A DNA stretch of 64,000 nt. Source: Dyella halodurans. GTDB taxonomy: Bacteria > Pseudomonadota > Gammaproteobacteria > Xanthomonadales > Rhodanobacteraceae. A program made the translations under genes and the position numbers. The stretch is from the NCBI RefSeq assembly GCF_026283925.1, contig NZ_JAPDPF010000008.1, forward strand, positions 1-64,000, written 5' to 3'. The notes below the pieces were generated by a model. It had not been told where the DNA came from. It saw only the letters and a program-made list of their open reading frames with translations, and made no database searches. Below, piece after piece: positions 46,026 through 54,590 of the stretch (position 1 is the stretch's first letter; each line of letters begins with the position of its first letter).

Positions 46026-49000
46026 ATGCACACGAAATTTCGTTACGAGGGCGTCGCGCTGTGGGCGGTCGCACTGGCATGCACCTTGGGAGGGCCAGTG
46101 GCCGCGCATGCAGCCGGCGCACAGATTGCGGCAAGCGCCGGGATCACGCCGGACACGCCGCGCATTACCAAGGTCATCGACAACTCGCACTTGAACACCG
46201 TCGCGGGAAGTCGTTCGCTCAAGACCGACATAGCGACCGACAAGGGCGTATTGCCGAATGGCACGTTGATTCACAACATGACCCTGATGCTGAAACGTAG
46301 CACCGACAAGCAGGCGCGCTTCGATGCGTATGTGAATCAACTCAACAATCCAAGTTCATCCGTGTATCACAAGTGGCTTAGTGCCAGCCAGATCGGAACC
46401 ATGTTCGGACCGGCCGAAGCGGACATCAAGCAGGTCACCAACTGGCTGGCCTCGCAGGGTCTGAAGGTGGACCAGGTGATGCCGTCGGGCGTCATGATCC
46501 GCTTTTCGGGAACCGCAGGGACGGTCAGTCGCGCGTTCCACACGCAGCTCCACAATTACGCCCTGGACGGTCGGGAGCATTTCGCCAACGCCAGCGAGCA
46601 GCAAATTCCCGAGGCGCTCTCGGGTGTCGTGATCGGCGTGGCCTCGCTCGACAACTTCTTTGCGAAGCCGCTGCATCACGATGTGGGCTTGGTCCGAAAA
46701 GACAAAAAGACCGGCAAGTGGTCACAGGTCGCCAGCAGTCCTGAGTTCACCGTGCCGCCCGGCACACTCGACCCGAACACCGCGTATGACGTCGTGCCTG
46801 CGGACTTCAACACGATTTATAACGTGATGCCGTTGTGGGGTCAGTCGACGCCGATACGTGGTGCTGGCCAGACCGTGGCGGTGCTCGAGCGCACGGACGT
46901 GCTTCCGGCGGACATTGCCACGTTCCGCAAGGCCTTCCTGCCTACTAACGCCACGGGCGTCGTCAATTACGTCAATCCGGTCGCGTTCGCCGGTGATACG
47001 AGCTGCCCTGATCCGGGTACCAATGGCGATGAAGGCGAGGCCGCGCTCGACACCGAGTGGGCCGGTGCCGCAGCGCCCGATGCGACCATCGTGTTTGCGT
47101 CTTGCGATGACAGCAACAGCCCTGGCTTTGGTCCCTTCACCGCAGCGCTGAACATGCTCAACAACCCGGCCGGCCCGCAGCCTTCCGTGTTTAGCTTGAG
47201 CTACGGTGAATGCGAAATCCTGAGCCTCACCAATGTTGTTGACCAGGTCGGCCTGATCTGGGAACAGGCGGCTGCACAGGGCGTCACCGTTTTCGTTTCG
47301 TCGGGCGATGCAGGTTCGGCGGGGTGCGACCAGAACGAGAAGGCGGCGCTGTTCGGCATCAACGTCAACGCGATGGCCTCTACACCCTTCAATGTGGCGG
47401 TCGGCGGAACGGACTTCGACGATTACAAGAAATACAGCCAATATTGGACCTCGACGAACTTGCCGTATGGCCAGTCTGCCATTGGCTATATCCCCGAGCA
47501 GACATGGAACGATTCATGCGCCAGCAGCAAGCTCGATGCGGTGCTGAAGTTCGCCAATGGCGTGGTGGCCTGCAATAACGCCGCCGGACAGCGGTTCCTG
47601 ACGACGGCCGGTGGCAGTGGTGGTCCAAGCGTGCTGTGGTCACAGCCGATCTGGCAGCAAGGCATCCATGGCGCGCCGGAAAGTTCCGGTCGCATGCTCC
47701 CCGACGTGTCACTGTTTGCCGCTAACGGCGTCTACGGGCACGCGCTGGTGTTCTGCATGTCCGATCGCGCGGCGGGCGGAATGCCCTGCGACTACAGCAA
47801 CCCGAACAACGTGCTGTTCAACTCGGCCGGTGGTACCTCGTTTGCGGCACCAGCCATGGCCGGCATCCAGGCCTTGATCAACCAGGCCGCGGGCCAGAGT
47901 CATGGCAACGTCGCCCCGGCGCTGTATGACATCGCCACCAAGCAGTACGGCACCAAGGCTTCGCCCAACGTGGCCGGCCTCAGCGCGTGCAACTCGTCGA
48001 AGGGAGCGACGACAGGCGGTGACTGTGTATTCCACGACGTCACCCAAGGCGACATCGCCGAGCCGTGCGTTGCCGGATCGTCTTCCTGCTACACGGGTAC
48101 AGGCGGCAAGGCGTACGGCGTCGTCAGCCATGGTGGCGATGTTTCACTCGCCCCAGCGTGGCTGACCAGTGCAGGCTACGACTATGCCACTGGCCTGGGC
48201 ACCATCAATGCGGCCAACCTGGTGAAGGCCATGGTGTCCTACGACACGCCGCGTCAGCGGGGCTATGCCTCGCCCGCCGACTACCTGAGCCCGTATGATG
48301 GCGCTGCAGATGGCTACAGTGACATCGCCTTGGTTGATCCGGTCGCGGGTATCTTTACGGACATCGCCATGCAGGGAAGCGTGGCGCTGAAGGTTCAGTC
48401 GCAATCGGTTGCCAAGGGCTACACGATTGGCGCCATCGGTGCGTTCTATCACCATGTGGATGCCACGACGGAAACCCCTCCGTTCCTGCTCCCGGGGTTC
48501 AACCTGGCGAGCCTGGCCTGGACCGGCCCGGACAACACCCTCGCTGTGTGGCTTTCCGATGGCCGTGGCGGCAAGGGCAGTTACTACGCCCAGAACGTCA
48601 GCGCGTACTCCCCCGGTTGGTCCTTGATAGGCGCCGGTGATTTCGATGGCGTGGGCAGGGACGAATTGCTCTGGTGGAACCAAGGCACGGGTGAAGTGCA
48701 ATGGTGGCAGCTCAACCTTGTGTTGACCTTCAAGCTGGGCGCCCGCCAGTACCACTTCAGTGTCGAGCCCGAGATGTCGCCGCTTGCCGCGGTGTCGGGT
48801 TACGTGCCGACCATCGCCGACGTCAATGGCGACGGTTACGCCGATATCGTGTGGACCAGCCCCACCACCAACAGCGTGTATGTGTGGATCAACAATCAGG
48901 CCGGCGACTTCGTGCGTCAGCGTGTTGCGGATCATCCAGCCGGCTTCGTGCTTTACGGCGCGGGCGATCTCAATGGCGACGGCAAGACGGACCTCATCTG

Positions 49001-49313
49001 GACCAACCCGGCCAAGCACGAAATGAGCTGGTGGCTCATGAACGGCTTCACCGTCGTCAGCCAGGAGACCCGCAGCGTGCCTTCGGGCTACACGATGTCC
49101 TCGATCGCCGACTACGACGGCGATGGCCTGGCGGACATTCTGTGGGTCGGTCCGGCCGGCAAGGTCTATCAGTGGAGGAGCACGGGCAACGGCTTCCAGT
49201 CGTTCCAGGTGACCGACCCCAATGGCGTGCCGCTGGCGCTGCCGGCGGGGGCTCAAGTGCAGGCCACTCGCCTGCAAGGTGCCGCGACGGGGGGCTACAC
49301 ACGGACGCAGTGA
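46026..49313 (+). CDS. secreted S53 (sedolisin/kumamolisin-type) peptidase with FG-GAP repeats
   Basis: 1095 residues. A signal peptide ends near AHAA-GAQ. A pro-kumamolisin activation domain spans about 65-205 (SSVYHKWLSASQIGTMFGP). The S53 catalytic domain (about 225-735) shows Glu338 and Asp342 in EAALD, Asp428 in SSGDAG and the nucleophile Ser605 in GGTSFAAPAMAG. Several cysteines suggest disulfides. The last 340 residues are FG-GAP/VCBS-like beta-propeller repeats (GAGDFDGVGRDELLWW, DVNGDGYADIVW, DLNGDGKTDLIW, DYDGDGLADILW). It would be an extracellular acid-active endopeptidase, with the propeller perhaps binding substrate or surface. A strong terminator follows. Confidence 0.93.
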   Translation: MHTKFRYEGVALWAVALACTLGGPVAAHAAGAQIAASAGITPDTPRITKVIDNSHLNTVAGSRSLKTDIATDKGVLPNGTLIHNMTLMLKRSTDKQARFDAYVNQLNNPSSSVYHKWLSASQIGTMFGPAEADIKQVTNWLASQGLKVDQVMPSGVMIRFSGTAGTVSRAFHTQLHNYALDGREHFANASEQQIPEALSGVVIGVASLDNFFAKPLHHDVGLVRKDKKTGKWSQVASSPEFTVPPGTLDPNTAYDVVPADFNTIYNVMPLWGQSTPIRGAGQTVAVLERTDVLPADIATFRKAFLPTNATGVVNYVNPVAFAGDTSCPDPGTNGDEGEAALDTEWAGAAAPDATIVFASCDDSNSPGFGPFTAALNMLNNPAGPQPSVFSLSYGECEILSLTNVVDQVGLIWEQAAAQGVTVFVSSGDAGSAGCDQNEKAALFGINVNAMASTPFNVAVGGTDFDDYKKYSQYWTSTNLPYGQSAIGYIPEQTWNDSCASSKLDAVLKFANGVVACNNAAGQRFLTTAGGSGGPSVLWSQPIWQQGIHGAPESSGRMLPDVSLFAANGVYGHALVFCMSDRAAGGMPCDYSNPNNVLFNSAGGTSFAAPAMAGIQALINQAAGQSHGNVAPALYDIATKQYGTKASPNVAGLSACNSSKGATTGGDCVFHDVTQGDIAEPCVAGSSSCYTGTGGKAYGVVSHGGDVSLAPAWLTSAGYDYATGLGTINAANLVKAMVSYDTPRQRGYASPADYLSPYDGAADGYSDIALVDPVAGIFTDIAMQGSVALKVQSQSVAKGYTIGAIGAFYHHVDATTETPPFLLPGFNLASLAWTGPDNTLAVWLSDGRGGKGSYYAQNVSAYSPGWSLIGAGDFDGVGRDELLWWNQGTGEVQWWQLNLVLTFKLGARQYHFSVEPEMSPLAAVSGYVPTIADVNGDGYADIVWTSPTTNSVYVWINNQAGDFVRQRVADHPAGFVLYGAGDLNGDGKTDLIWTNPAKHEMSWWLMNGFTVVSQETRSVPSGYTMSSIADYDGDGLADILWVGPAGKVYQWRSTGNGFQSFQVTDPNGVPLALPAGAQVQATRLQGAATGGYTRTQ

Positions 49314-49353
49314 AGCGCGTGTCGATGGCTTAGCGAGCTGGTAGCGGAGACTC

Positions 49354-49383
49354 AAAAGGCCGGGCCATGGCGCCCGGCCTTTT
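49354..49383 (+). terminator. rho-independent terminator of the S53 peptidase gene
   Basis: Perfect 12-bp arms AAAAGGCCGGGC and GCCCGGCCTTTT with a 6-base loop, 40 bases after the stop. It has a T-run on the plus strand and an A-run on the other side, so it can act both ways. Confidence 0.92.
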
Positions 49384-50090
49384 GATATCTACTCTAGTGA
49401 TCACTGAAATGCCGCCGGCCCCGTCCAAGCATCCACCGGATGTCGGCCGCTGGTGTTCCCAACGGTCTCTTTCGACCGCGCTTTCCATCGGTCAACGCAG
49501 CAAGGCGGCACCGTGCGTGCAGACCGCGTGTTGCGACCGCATTCGGAAAACGATGCTTCGCCGGAATCAAGAAAGCCGGAAGCGCCCCCACTTCAGGGCG
49601 AACCCGGCATGAGTGGCGTAGCAGGAACATGGGGCGGGGCGCCGAGCAAGGCGAGACACCGCGATATGCCATCCCTACGGCTTCATCAACGGGTCCGATT
49701 TACCGGTGGAAATCGCAAGCCGAAACGGACGTTTTCGCATCGTCGGCAGGAATCCTTTCGGGTACCCTCTTGGGCTAGCCGCGAAGGGCTGCGGCTTGGG
49801 TCCACAGGGGGATCTATGAGCTCCGAAGCGTTGTGGCAAGCGAAGCCGGCAAGCGATCGCTTCGGATTGCTGATACTCACAAGGTTTGTCGCCTTGATGC
49901 CAACCCATTTATGGGTAGTGCGTCCTGTGGCAAATGCCCCGGCGGCTCAGTACATAGCAAGCTATCCGGCGAAGCCTCGCCATTTCCCGCTTTTCGCGTT
50001 GCCGGTGGCTCTTGGCCGGCTGTTCGCGAGGACGCACCAGGCTGCCGACCCGGGGCGGTCCCTTCATCATGGGGCAACAAGGAGATGTCG
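49384..50090. other. 707-base region without a supported gene, several inverted repeats
   Basis: It holds the palindrome AGTGATCACT at 49396-49405, a long-range pair CCGAAGCG/CGCTTCGG (49823-49830 with 49858-49865), AGCCGC...GCGGCT around 49780-49800, and ACCCATTTATGGGT at 49903-49916. The long plus-strand frame across it lacks a plausible start and a protein-like composition. A structured RNA or a decayed gene are both possible. Confidence 0.4.
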
Positions 50091-50282
50091 ATGGCCTATC
50101 TGGAGTTTTCGTGCTTTCTCGCCGGCCTGTTGGCGCTTGTGGTCGGGTATCGCCGACACAAGCGAAACCTGCTCTTGATCGGAGCCTTTGCCTGGCTTCT
50201 TGCTGGAGGACTCGGCGATTTCTCCCAAGGCCTTGCTGACGGCCTTGCTACCCCGCGGCCATCACTGAGCCACACAAAATAA
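50091..50282 (+). CDS. small membrane protein (63 residues)
   Basis: Start at ATG 50091, six bases after GGAG (AAGGAG at 50079-50084); an in-frame ATG at 50085 is too close to that site. One or two hydrophobic segments: MAYLEFSCFLAGLLALVVGY, then RRHKRN and LLLIGAFAWLLAGGLGDF. The positively charged hairpin between them suggests an N-out/C-out topology. Family unknown. Confidence 0.5.
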   Translation: MAYLEFSCFLAGLLALVVGYRRHKRNLLLIGAFAWLLAGGLGDFSQGLADGLATPRPSLSHTK

Positions 50283-50387
50283 CCCAGGTTCGATGCCGGT
50301 CCGTGGCGGGCAACGCAGGTGGTGTACTGGAGCCAATAGCAACGTTCCGTTGTAGATATGAGTCTTTCAATACCAAGGAGATAGTTC

Positions 50388-50921
50388 ATGAAGCATCGTT
50401 TTTCGCTGCTGCTCGTGTTGGCTACGCTGATTTCGCCGGCATGGAGCACCGATGCACCGCCCAGTGATGCCTCCATCCATCAACTGATGGATGTCATGCA
50501 GGCGCAGAAGCTAGTCGATGGGATGGCAGGCCAGTTGAACGGCATGATGTTGAAGTCTGCAGAACAGGCCAACGGGGGCGCCCCTCTGGATGCAGAAGAA
50601 CAGAAGATCGTCGCGCGCGGCGTGGGAAAGATGTCGGATCTCGTAAGGCAGCAAATCGCCTGGTCCCAGCTGGAACCCATGATGATCGACATTTACAAAA
50701 AGTCTTTTTCGCAGAAAGAAGTGGATGACTTGCTCGTGTTCTATCGCTCGCCGTCGGGACAGGCGGTGATTCAGAAGATGCCGACGGTCATGCAACAGTC
50801 GATGGCGGCGAGCCAGGCAAAAATGCAGGCGATGCTGCCGCAGATACAGCAAATCAGCGCTGACATGGTGAAGGAGCTTCGTGCCTATCGTGATGCACAT
50901 CCTTCACCGAGCAAACAGTGA
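50388..50921 (+). CDS. exported DUF2059 protein
   Basis: 177 residues from ATG 50388 behind AAGGAGAT. The signal peptide ends near PAWS-TDA. The mature protein is helical with the DUF2059 hallmark near the C-terminal half: MMIDIYKKSFSQKEVDDLLVFYRSPSGQAVIQKMPTV, that is, a helix ending in Y-k-FS-xxE followed by L--FY-SP-G. Members are periplasmic proteins of unknown function, widespread in proteobacteria. The first part (SIHQLMDVMQAQKLVDGMAGQL) matches the family pattern too. Confidence 0.85.
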   Translation: MKHRFSLLLVLATLISPAWSTDAPPSDASIHQLMDVMQAQKLVDGMAGQLNGMMLKSAEQANGGAPLDAEEQKIVARGVGKMSDLVRQQIAWSQLEPMMIDIYKKSFSQKEVDDLLVFYRSPSGQAVIQKMPTVMQQSMAASQAKMQAMLPQIQQISADMVKELRAYRDAHPSPSKQ

Positions 50922-51046
50922 CTAGTGTCATAGGGGCGTGCACCCGGGGCGAATCTCAGGTGCCCATGCTGCCGTGGCATGTGCTGGAACGACCGGCTGA
51001 AGCCGCAACATGCAGTAGATGTTGCGATGCTTAAGGAGGACGAGAC

Positions 51047-51352
51047 GTGACTCAAGGATTGAAACTTCTGTGGCTTTTCCTCGTCCTTTCTATTCTCGCT
51101 GGTTGCTCGAGGTCGTTTTCAGCAGGTCCGGCAGGAACCTCAGCAGACGGACAGCCCTACTTCGTCATTTACGACGGACCGGCCAGGACGTGCCAGCCGC
51201 CACGGTTTGACGGCGCAGCTTGGACTGGTGGGTATGGCACGGCAGTGCCCGTCGCTGCCGGGATGCATCGCTTCGAATGCGACGGCACTGTTATTACGCT
51301 GAACATGCCCAAGGGCATGATTTACCGAGTGGACTACCGCCAGCTGCAGTAG
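51047..51352 (+). CDS. small lipoprotein, unknown function
   Basis: 101 residues from GTG 51047 behind AAGGAGGAC. The lipobox LSILAGC places the lipidated cysteine at about residue 20. The mature part is beta-rich, with paired cysteines (RTCQPP and HRFECDG) and ends VDYRQLQ. It is probably an outer-membrane-linked periplasmic protein. The TAG stop overlaps one of the best hairpin repeats. Confidence 0.7.
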   Translation: MTQGLKLLWLFLVLSILAGCSRSFSAGPAGTSADGQPYFVIYDGPARTCQPPRFDGAAWTGGYGTAVPVAAGMHRFECDGTVITLNMPKGMIYRVDYRQLQ

Positions 51353-51378
51353 GTCTGCTGCGGACCCTGGGCAGACCT
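51351..51378 (+). repeat. YCGACCC-family hairpin repeat, copy 15 (perfect arms)
   Basis: Perfect 8-bp arms AGGTCTGC and GCAGACCT with the loop TGCGGACCCTGG. Compared with copies 3 and 6, one stem pair has changed on both sides (C to T and G to A), so pairing is preserved. The left arm overlaps the upstream TAG stop. Confidence 0.8.
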
Positions 51379-51413
51379 TATTGCGGCCCACAAAGAGGCC
51401 AAGGAGCAAGTGG

Positions 51414-52295
51414 ATGCATCGCCGTAACGTATTGAAGGGAACTGCCCTGGGCTTGGCGGCTTTGGCGTCGCTGCCGCTGACCTCATTGGCAAAGACCAGT
51501 CCAGTCAAACCGAGCAAGATCGCTGCCTTGGAACATCAATTCGGCGGCACGCTCGGCGTGGCGGTTTATGACATGGAGACCGGGGGACGATCGGGTTATC
51601 GGGCGGATGATCGATTCCTGATGTGCAGCACGTTCAAGCCGCTGGCCGTCGCTGCGGTTCTCAGGCGAGTGGATGAGGGCAAGGAGGCGCTTGATCGTCG
51701 CGTCATATACGGGCGCGAGTCGCTGCTTGCACATGCCCCTGTCACCAGCCTGCATGCCACTGGAGAAGGGATGACCGTAGCTGAGCTGTGCCAGGCAGCC
51801 ATCACGGTAAGTGACAATACGGCAGGAAACCTATTGCTCACGAGCCTTGGTGGTCCCAGTGGCCTCAACGCTTTCTTGCGGGACATAGGCGACATAGTCA
51901 CTCGACTCGATCGAGTCGAGCCCGTATTGAACACGGTGAGTCCAGACGGCCCGCTTGATACGACATCGCCGAACGCCATGCTCCACGACGTCGAAAAGAC
52001 GCTTTTCGGGGAGGTTTTAACAAGGCAGTCCCGCGAACTGCTTACCGACTGGCTCTGCAATACGACCAACGGCCTGAGCATGATCAGGGCAGGGCTTCCC
52101 AAGGCATGGCGGGGCGGAGACAAGCCGGGTCGGGGTGGTGATGGCTCAACGAACGATGTTGCCGTGGTCTGGCCGACGGGTCGAAGGCCGCTTCTCATCG
52201 CTGCCTACTACTTCAATCCTGCTATGGAGGTAAATGACCGAGACCAAGTCCTGGCGGACGTCGGTCGGGTTATCGGCCGCGATTTCGCGGCCTGA
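51414..52295 (+). CDS. class A beta-lactamase, Tat-exported, L2-like
   Basis: 293 residues from ATG 51414 behind AAGGAG, starting with a twin-arginine signal RRNVLKG. Active-site motifs: Ser72-Thr-Phe-Lys75 (Ambler S70xxK, preceded by Cys as in L2), Ser133-Asp-Asn (SDN) and Glu169 in EPVLN (E166). The usual K234-T/S-G triad reads Lys237-Pro238-Gly239 here, so the hydroxyl at Ambler 235 is lost. It resembles Stenotrophomonas L2 along its length. It would hydrolyse beta-lactams in the periplasm, but the KPG change may alter activity or substrate range. No ampR-type regulator is adjacent. Confidence 0.93.
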   Translation: MHRRNVLKGTALGLAALASLPLTSLAKTSPVKPSKIAALEHQFGGTLGVAVYDMETGGRSGYRADDRFLMCSTFKPLAVAAVLRRVDEGKEALDRRVIYGRESLLAHAPVTSLHATGEGMTVAELCQAAITVSDNTAGNLLLTSLGGPSGLNAFLRDIGDIVTRLDRVEPVLNTVSPDGPLDTTSPNAMLHDVEKTLFGEVLTRQSRELLTDWLCNTTNGLSMIRAGLPKAWRGGDKPGRGGDGSTNDVAVVWPTGRRPLLIAAYYFNPAMEVNDRDQVLADVGRVIGRDFAA

Positions 52296-52309
52296 CAATA
52301 GCTGGAAGC

Positions 52310-52335
52310 ATGCGCCTCCGACCCGAAGCAGGCAT
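52310..52335 (+). repeat. YCGACCC repeat, diverged copy 16
   Basis: ATGCGCCT, core CCGACCCGA and AGCAGGCAT; 14 bases after the beta-lactamase stop. Outer ATGC and GCAT still pair. Confidence 0.55.
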
Positions 52336-52432
52336 CGTAAGGCGAGCCACTGGTGAGGCTGTGGCTATCGATCAACGCGCCCAAGGGAATCCGCCGAAAA
52401 CCATGTTCGGCGGATCCACGAGCGTCAGCTTT

Positions 52433-52741
52433 TTAGCCGCAGCTGCCGCAACAGTCACCATGCGCATGCTTGTCTCGTGCCTTGGACGAGTCAACAAGGC
52501 TGATGTCGATGACAGTCAGATCGGGATGGGTCTGCCGATAGTTGAACGTCAGGTTGTCGCCGAAACGGTCGCGCAGTTGGGCAAGAAGCGGCAGTGGATT
52601 GTGGTCGTTGAAGAAGCGCATGGTTTCGCCAGGATGCAAGGCGTCAAGGGCGCCAAATATTGCCGCATGGCGAAAGCGGCGAGCCACGCCTCGGGCGTCA
52701 AAGCTATGAATGTTGGCTTCGAGGGGGGTGTCTATGGACAT
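52433..52741 (-). CDS. DUF2249 domain protein
   Basis: 102 residues. The DUF2249 fold covers residues about 13-80: FDARGVARRFRHAAIFGALDALHPGETMRFFNDHNPLPLLAQLRDRFGDNLTFNYRQ, then a strand VIDISLV. The extreme C terminus HGDCCGSCG has three cysteines and could bind a metal. Such genes are frequently linked to nitrogen-oxide or low-oxygen metabolism in other bacteria. Consistent with that, an FNR/DNR-like palindrome lies 66 to 79 bases upstream of its start. A longer plus-strand frame over the same DNA is rejected. Confidence 0.85.
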   Translation of the reverse strand: MSIDTPLEANIHSFDARGVARRFRHAAIFGALDALHPGETMRFFNDHNPLPLLAQLRDRFGDNLTFNYRQTHPDLTVIDISLVDSSKARDKHAHGDCCGSCG

Positions 52742-52806
52742 AGCGGTACGGTAAGGCCTGTTGACTACGGGAGTTTCAACGTACGCTACCGGCTTGCTCG
52801 ATGTCC

Positions 52807-52820
52807 CTGACTTAAGTCAG
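52807..52820 (-). promoter_or_regulatory. FNR/DNR-like palindrome upstream of the DUF2249 gene
   Basis: CTGACTTAAGTCAG is a perfect 14-base palindrome matching the TTGAC-N4-GTCAA type of site used by CRP/FNR-family regulators such as DNR/NnrR, with one changed base at each end. Its centre is 72 bases from the start codon; a -41.5 position would give a leader of about 31 bases. Confidence 0.55.
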
Positions 52821-53031
52821 CACAATCATCAGGCGGGCCGTTGGGATCGTGCAGATTGATGCGGATCCCGGTCAGCCTCGAGCGCGGCGCCGGTCCGAAC
52901 CCGATAAGGACTTGGCGGCTGCTGATCCGCGGGTGTTGCTGGCACGTTTTCAGGCTTGCTTTCGAACCATGGCGAACGCTTGCGCGGCAGGTTCGATGTC
53001 CGTTTTTCAGGTAGTTGGATCAGGGGATTCC

Positions 53032-53604
53032 ATGCAAATGTCCAAGGCTTTCTGGATGGGACCAGCCGCATTGGCGCTGTTGTTTTGTAGCCAAGCGGCG
53101 TCTGCCGATCCCGCTGCAAACGCCGCGGGACACTTGTTCATGCAGGTCTGCCGTGCCGACAACCTGGCCCATCCCGAACGTATCCGTGCGTGGGCGGCTG
53201 AGCATCATCTTCCAGAGGTTAGCAACCCCAAGGGCCGCGCCGTCTTCGTCGGCGACGGGCCGAATGGCATCGCGTGGCATATTCACGACGACAACACCGA
53301 ACTGGTTTTGGCTATCCGCAGTAAGACAGGTGGTTGCGCCGTTTATGCGGAGCCACTCGATCCAGCGGCACTAGGCCAGATCTACAGCATGTTGATCGCG
53401 GGCTACGCCAAAGAGTTTTCCGTGACGACCCCGCTTCCGGACAAGGCACAGCCGGGTCCTTACGGTACGGCCACCGGCAAAGTGCGGCTGGTTGATGGTC
53501 CAGACAGCAAGTCTCAGCTACTGCTCACTCTGATCACCCATGAGAAACCGGGTGGGCCATATCAAGGAGCGCTTCAAATCACGCTTACACATCGGTCAAG
53601 CTGA
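53032..53604 (+). CDS. exported protein, unknown function
   Basis: 190 residues from ATG 53032 (AGGGGA upstream). The signal peptide ends near AASA-DPA. The mature protein has two cysteines (FMQVC and GGCAVYAEPLD), a central glycine-rich strand region (FVGDGPNGIAWHIHDDNTELVLAI) and a beta-rich C terminus (LLTLITHEKPGGPYQGALQITL). The layout recalls the NMCC_0638-type family of small exported proteins, from memory and with low confidence. It stands alone between the DUF2249 gene and another exported-protein gene. Confidence 0.68.
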   Translation: MQMSKAFWMGPAALALLFCSQAASADPAANAAGHLFMQVCRADNLAHPERIRAWAAEHHLPEVSNPKGRAVFVGDGPNGIAWHIHDDNTELVLAIRSKTGGCAVYAEPLDPAALGQIYSMLIAGYAKEFSVTTPLPDKAQPGPYGTATGKVRLVDGPDSKSQLLLTLITHEKPGGPYQGALQITLTHRSS

Positions 53605-53794
53605 TGCGTCGTCCAACTATGGCCCACGTCGTCTCGATCAACGTCCGCTTCTGTCTGTCAGTGGAGCTTGGCGATGGCCTAGCAGCTGACCCCCAGCGAA
53701 AGATCCGATGCCGACCCGGATGGGGCACCTCATCGCCAGGTTTTTCCAATGGAATCCATCAAAAGTGAGACTTCGCGGAATGGAGTGGTGTCTG

Positions 53795-54484
53795 ATGGCG
53801 CGTAGGTTGTTTGGGAAGGTCATCAAACTGGCCACGTTGGTCTTCTTTCCCGCAGCGATGTGTTCTTGTGCCACCGCATATGACGCGATGAAGTCTCCGG
53901 TCGATCATGACTACCCGGCGGCGAATCCGTCCGCCATTCAAACCCTTCTACTGACGGGCGAAGCCGATCCCGCCTTTCGGATAAGAATGGCGATGCGCTG
54001 GGTCGCAAGAAATCCCGACTGCTCTGTCAATATGAATTGGCTTGAAGGCGTGCGTGGCGCCTATTACGCGGACGTGCCGCTCGATCTGAGCTGGAAAGGT
54101 ACCCACTATGCGACGCTTGTTCCTCTCGATGGACGTGCCCCAGGACGTTGCAATTGGTCGTTCAGGTCAATCGTGGTTTCCGGTGTAGACGACCGGGGTC
54201 GGATTTTGGAACTGGCGGAGTGGCGGCACCCCTCACCCGATGAGAAGAAGGCCTACTCGGCCCAGGAGGTCTGGGGTGACCTGGTCATGCTATCGACTGC
54301 GCCGCTGCAAAAGAAGGACGAATCCGGCGTGCGCAATCTGATCTGCGTACCGAGCCATGAAAACCCTTATCGTCCGGCTGTCCTGCACTGCGGAATGAGG
54401 GTTCTTGAGTCGGGATGGACCGTCGGTTCTACGCTTTGGATAGCACCTTCGACGACGCAGGCTCAGGTCAACTTTCGGTATTGA
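53795..54484 (+). CDS. probable exported lipoprotein, unknown function
   Basis: 229 residues from ATG 53795 (GGAG 9 bases upstream; in-frame ATGs at 53780 and 53708 are open). The hydrophobic leader ends FFPAAMCSCATAYD, so one of its two cysteines may be lipidated, though the lipobox is poor. The mature part has about five cysteines, a helical segment FRIRMAMRWVARNPDCSVNMNWLEG and a beta-rich C-terminal half with ILELAEWRHPSPDEKKA. Not recognised. A small inverted repeat follows its stop. Confidence 0.6.
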   Translation: MARRLFGKVIKLATLVFFPAAMCSCATAYDAMKSPVDHDYPAANPSAIQTLLLTGEADPAFRIRMAMRWVARNPDCSVNMNWLEGVRGAYYADVPLDLSWKGTHYATLVPLDGRAPGRCNWSFRSIVVSGVDDRGRILELAEWRHPSPDEKKAYSAQEVWGDLVMLSTAPLQKKDESGVRNLICVPSHENPYRPAVLHCGMRVLESGWTVGSTLWIAPSTTQAQVNFRY

Positions 54485-54505
54485 TGGGAACGTAAGATTC
54501 CCATC
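54483..54505. terminator. weak inverted repeat between convergent genes
   Basis: GATGGGAA and TTCCCATC with a 7-base loop. It overlaps the stop of the lipoprotein gene and lies between it and the convergent lipocalin-like gene. No T-tract; the role is uncertain. Confidence 0.35.
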
Positions 54506-54590
54506 CCGAGAGGATATCCGCCATATCCGGGAAACTGCCTTTTCCCGGCGCGTCGCCATGCGATCGCCGCCGCTACGCCAACATGCGCTT

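Noticed and set aside
48144-49355. 403-residue minus-strand frame opposite the S53 peptidase
   Set aside because: Antisense shadow of the FG-GAP region.
49453-50178. 241-residue plus-strand frame after the S53 terminator
   Set aside because: Arg/Ser-rich, with no credible start or domain; only a small membrane ORF at 50091 (in another frame) is supported.
52310-52810. 166-residue plus-strand frame over the DUF2249 gene
   Set aside because: The minus strand has a clear DUF2249 domain; the plus frame has no ribosome-binding site or features.
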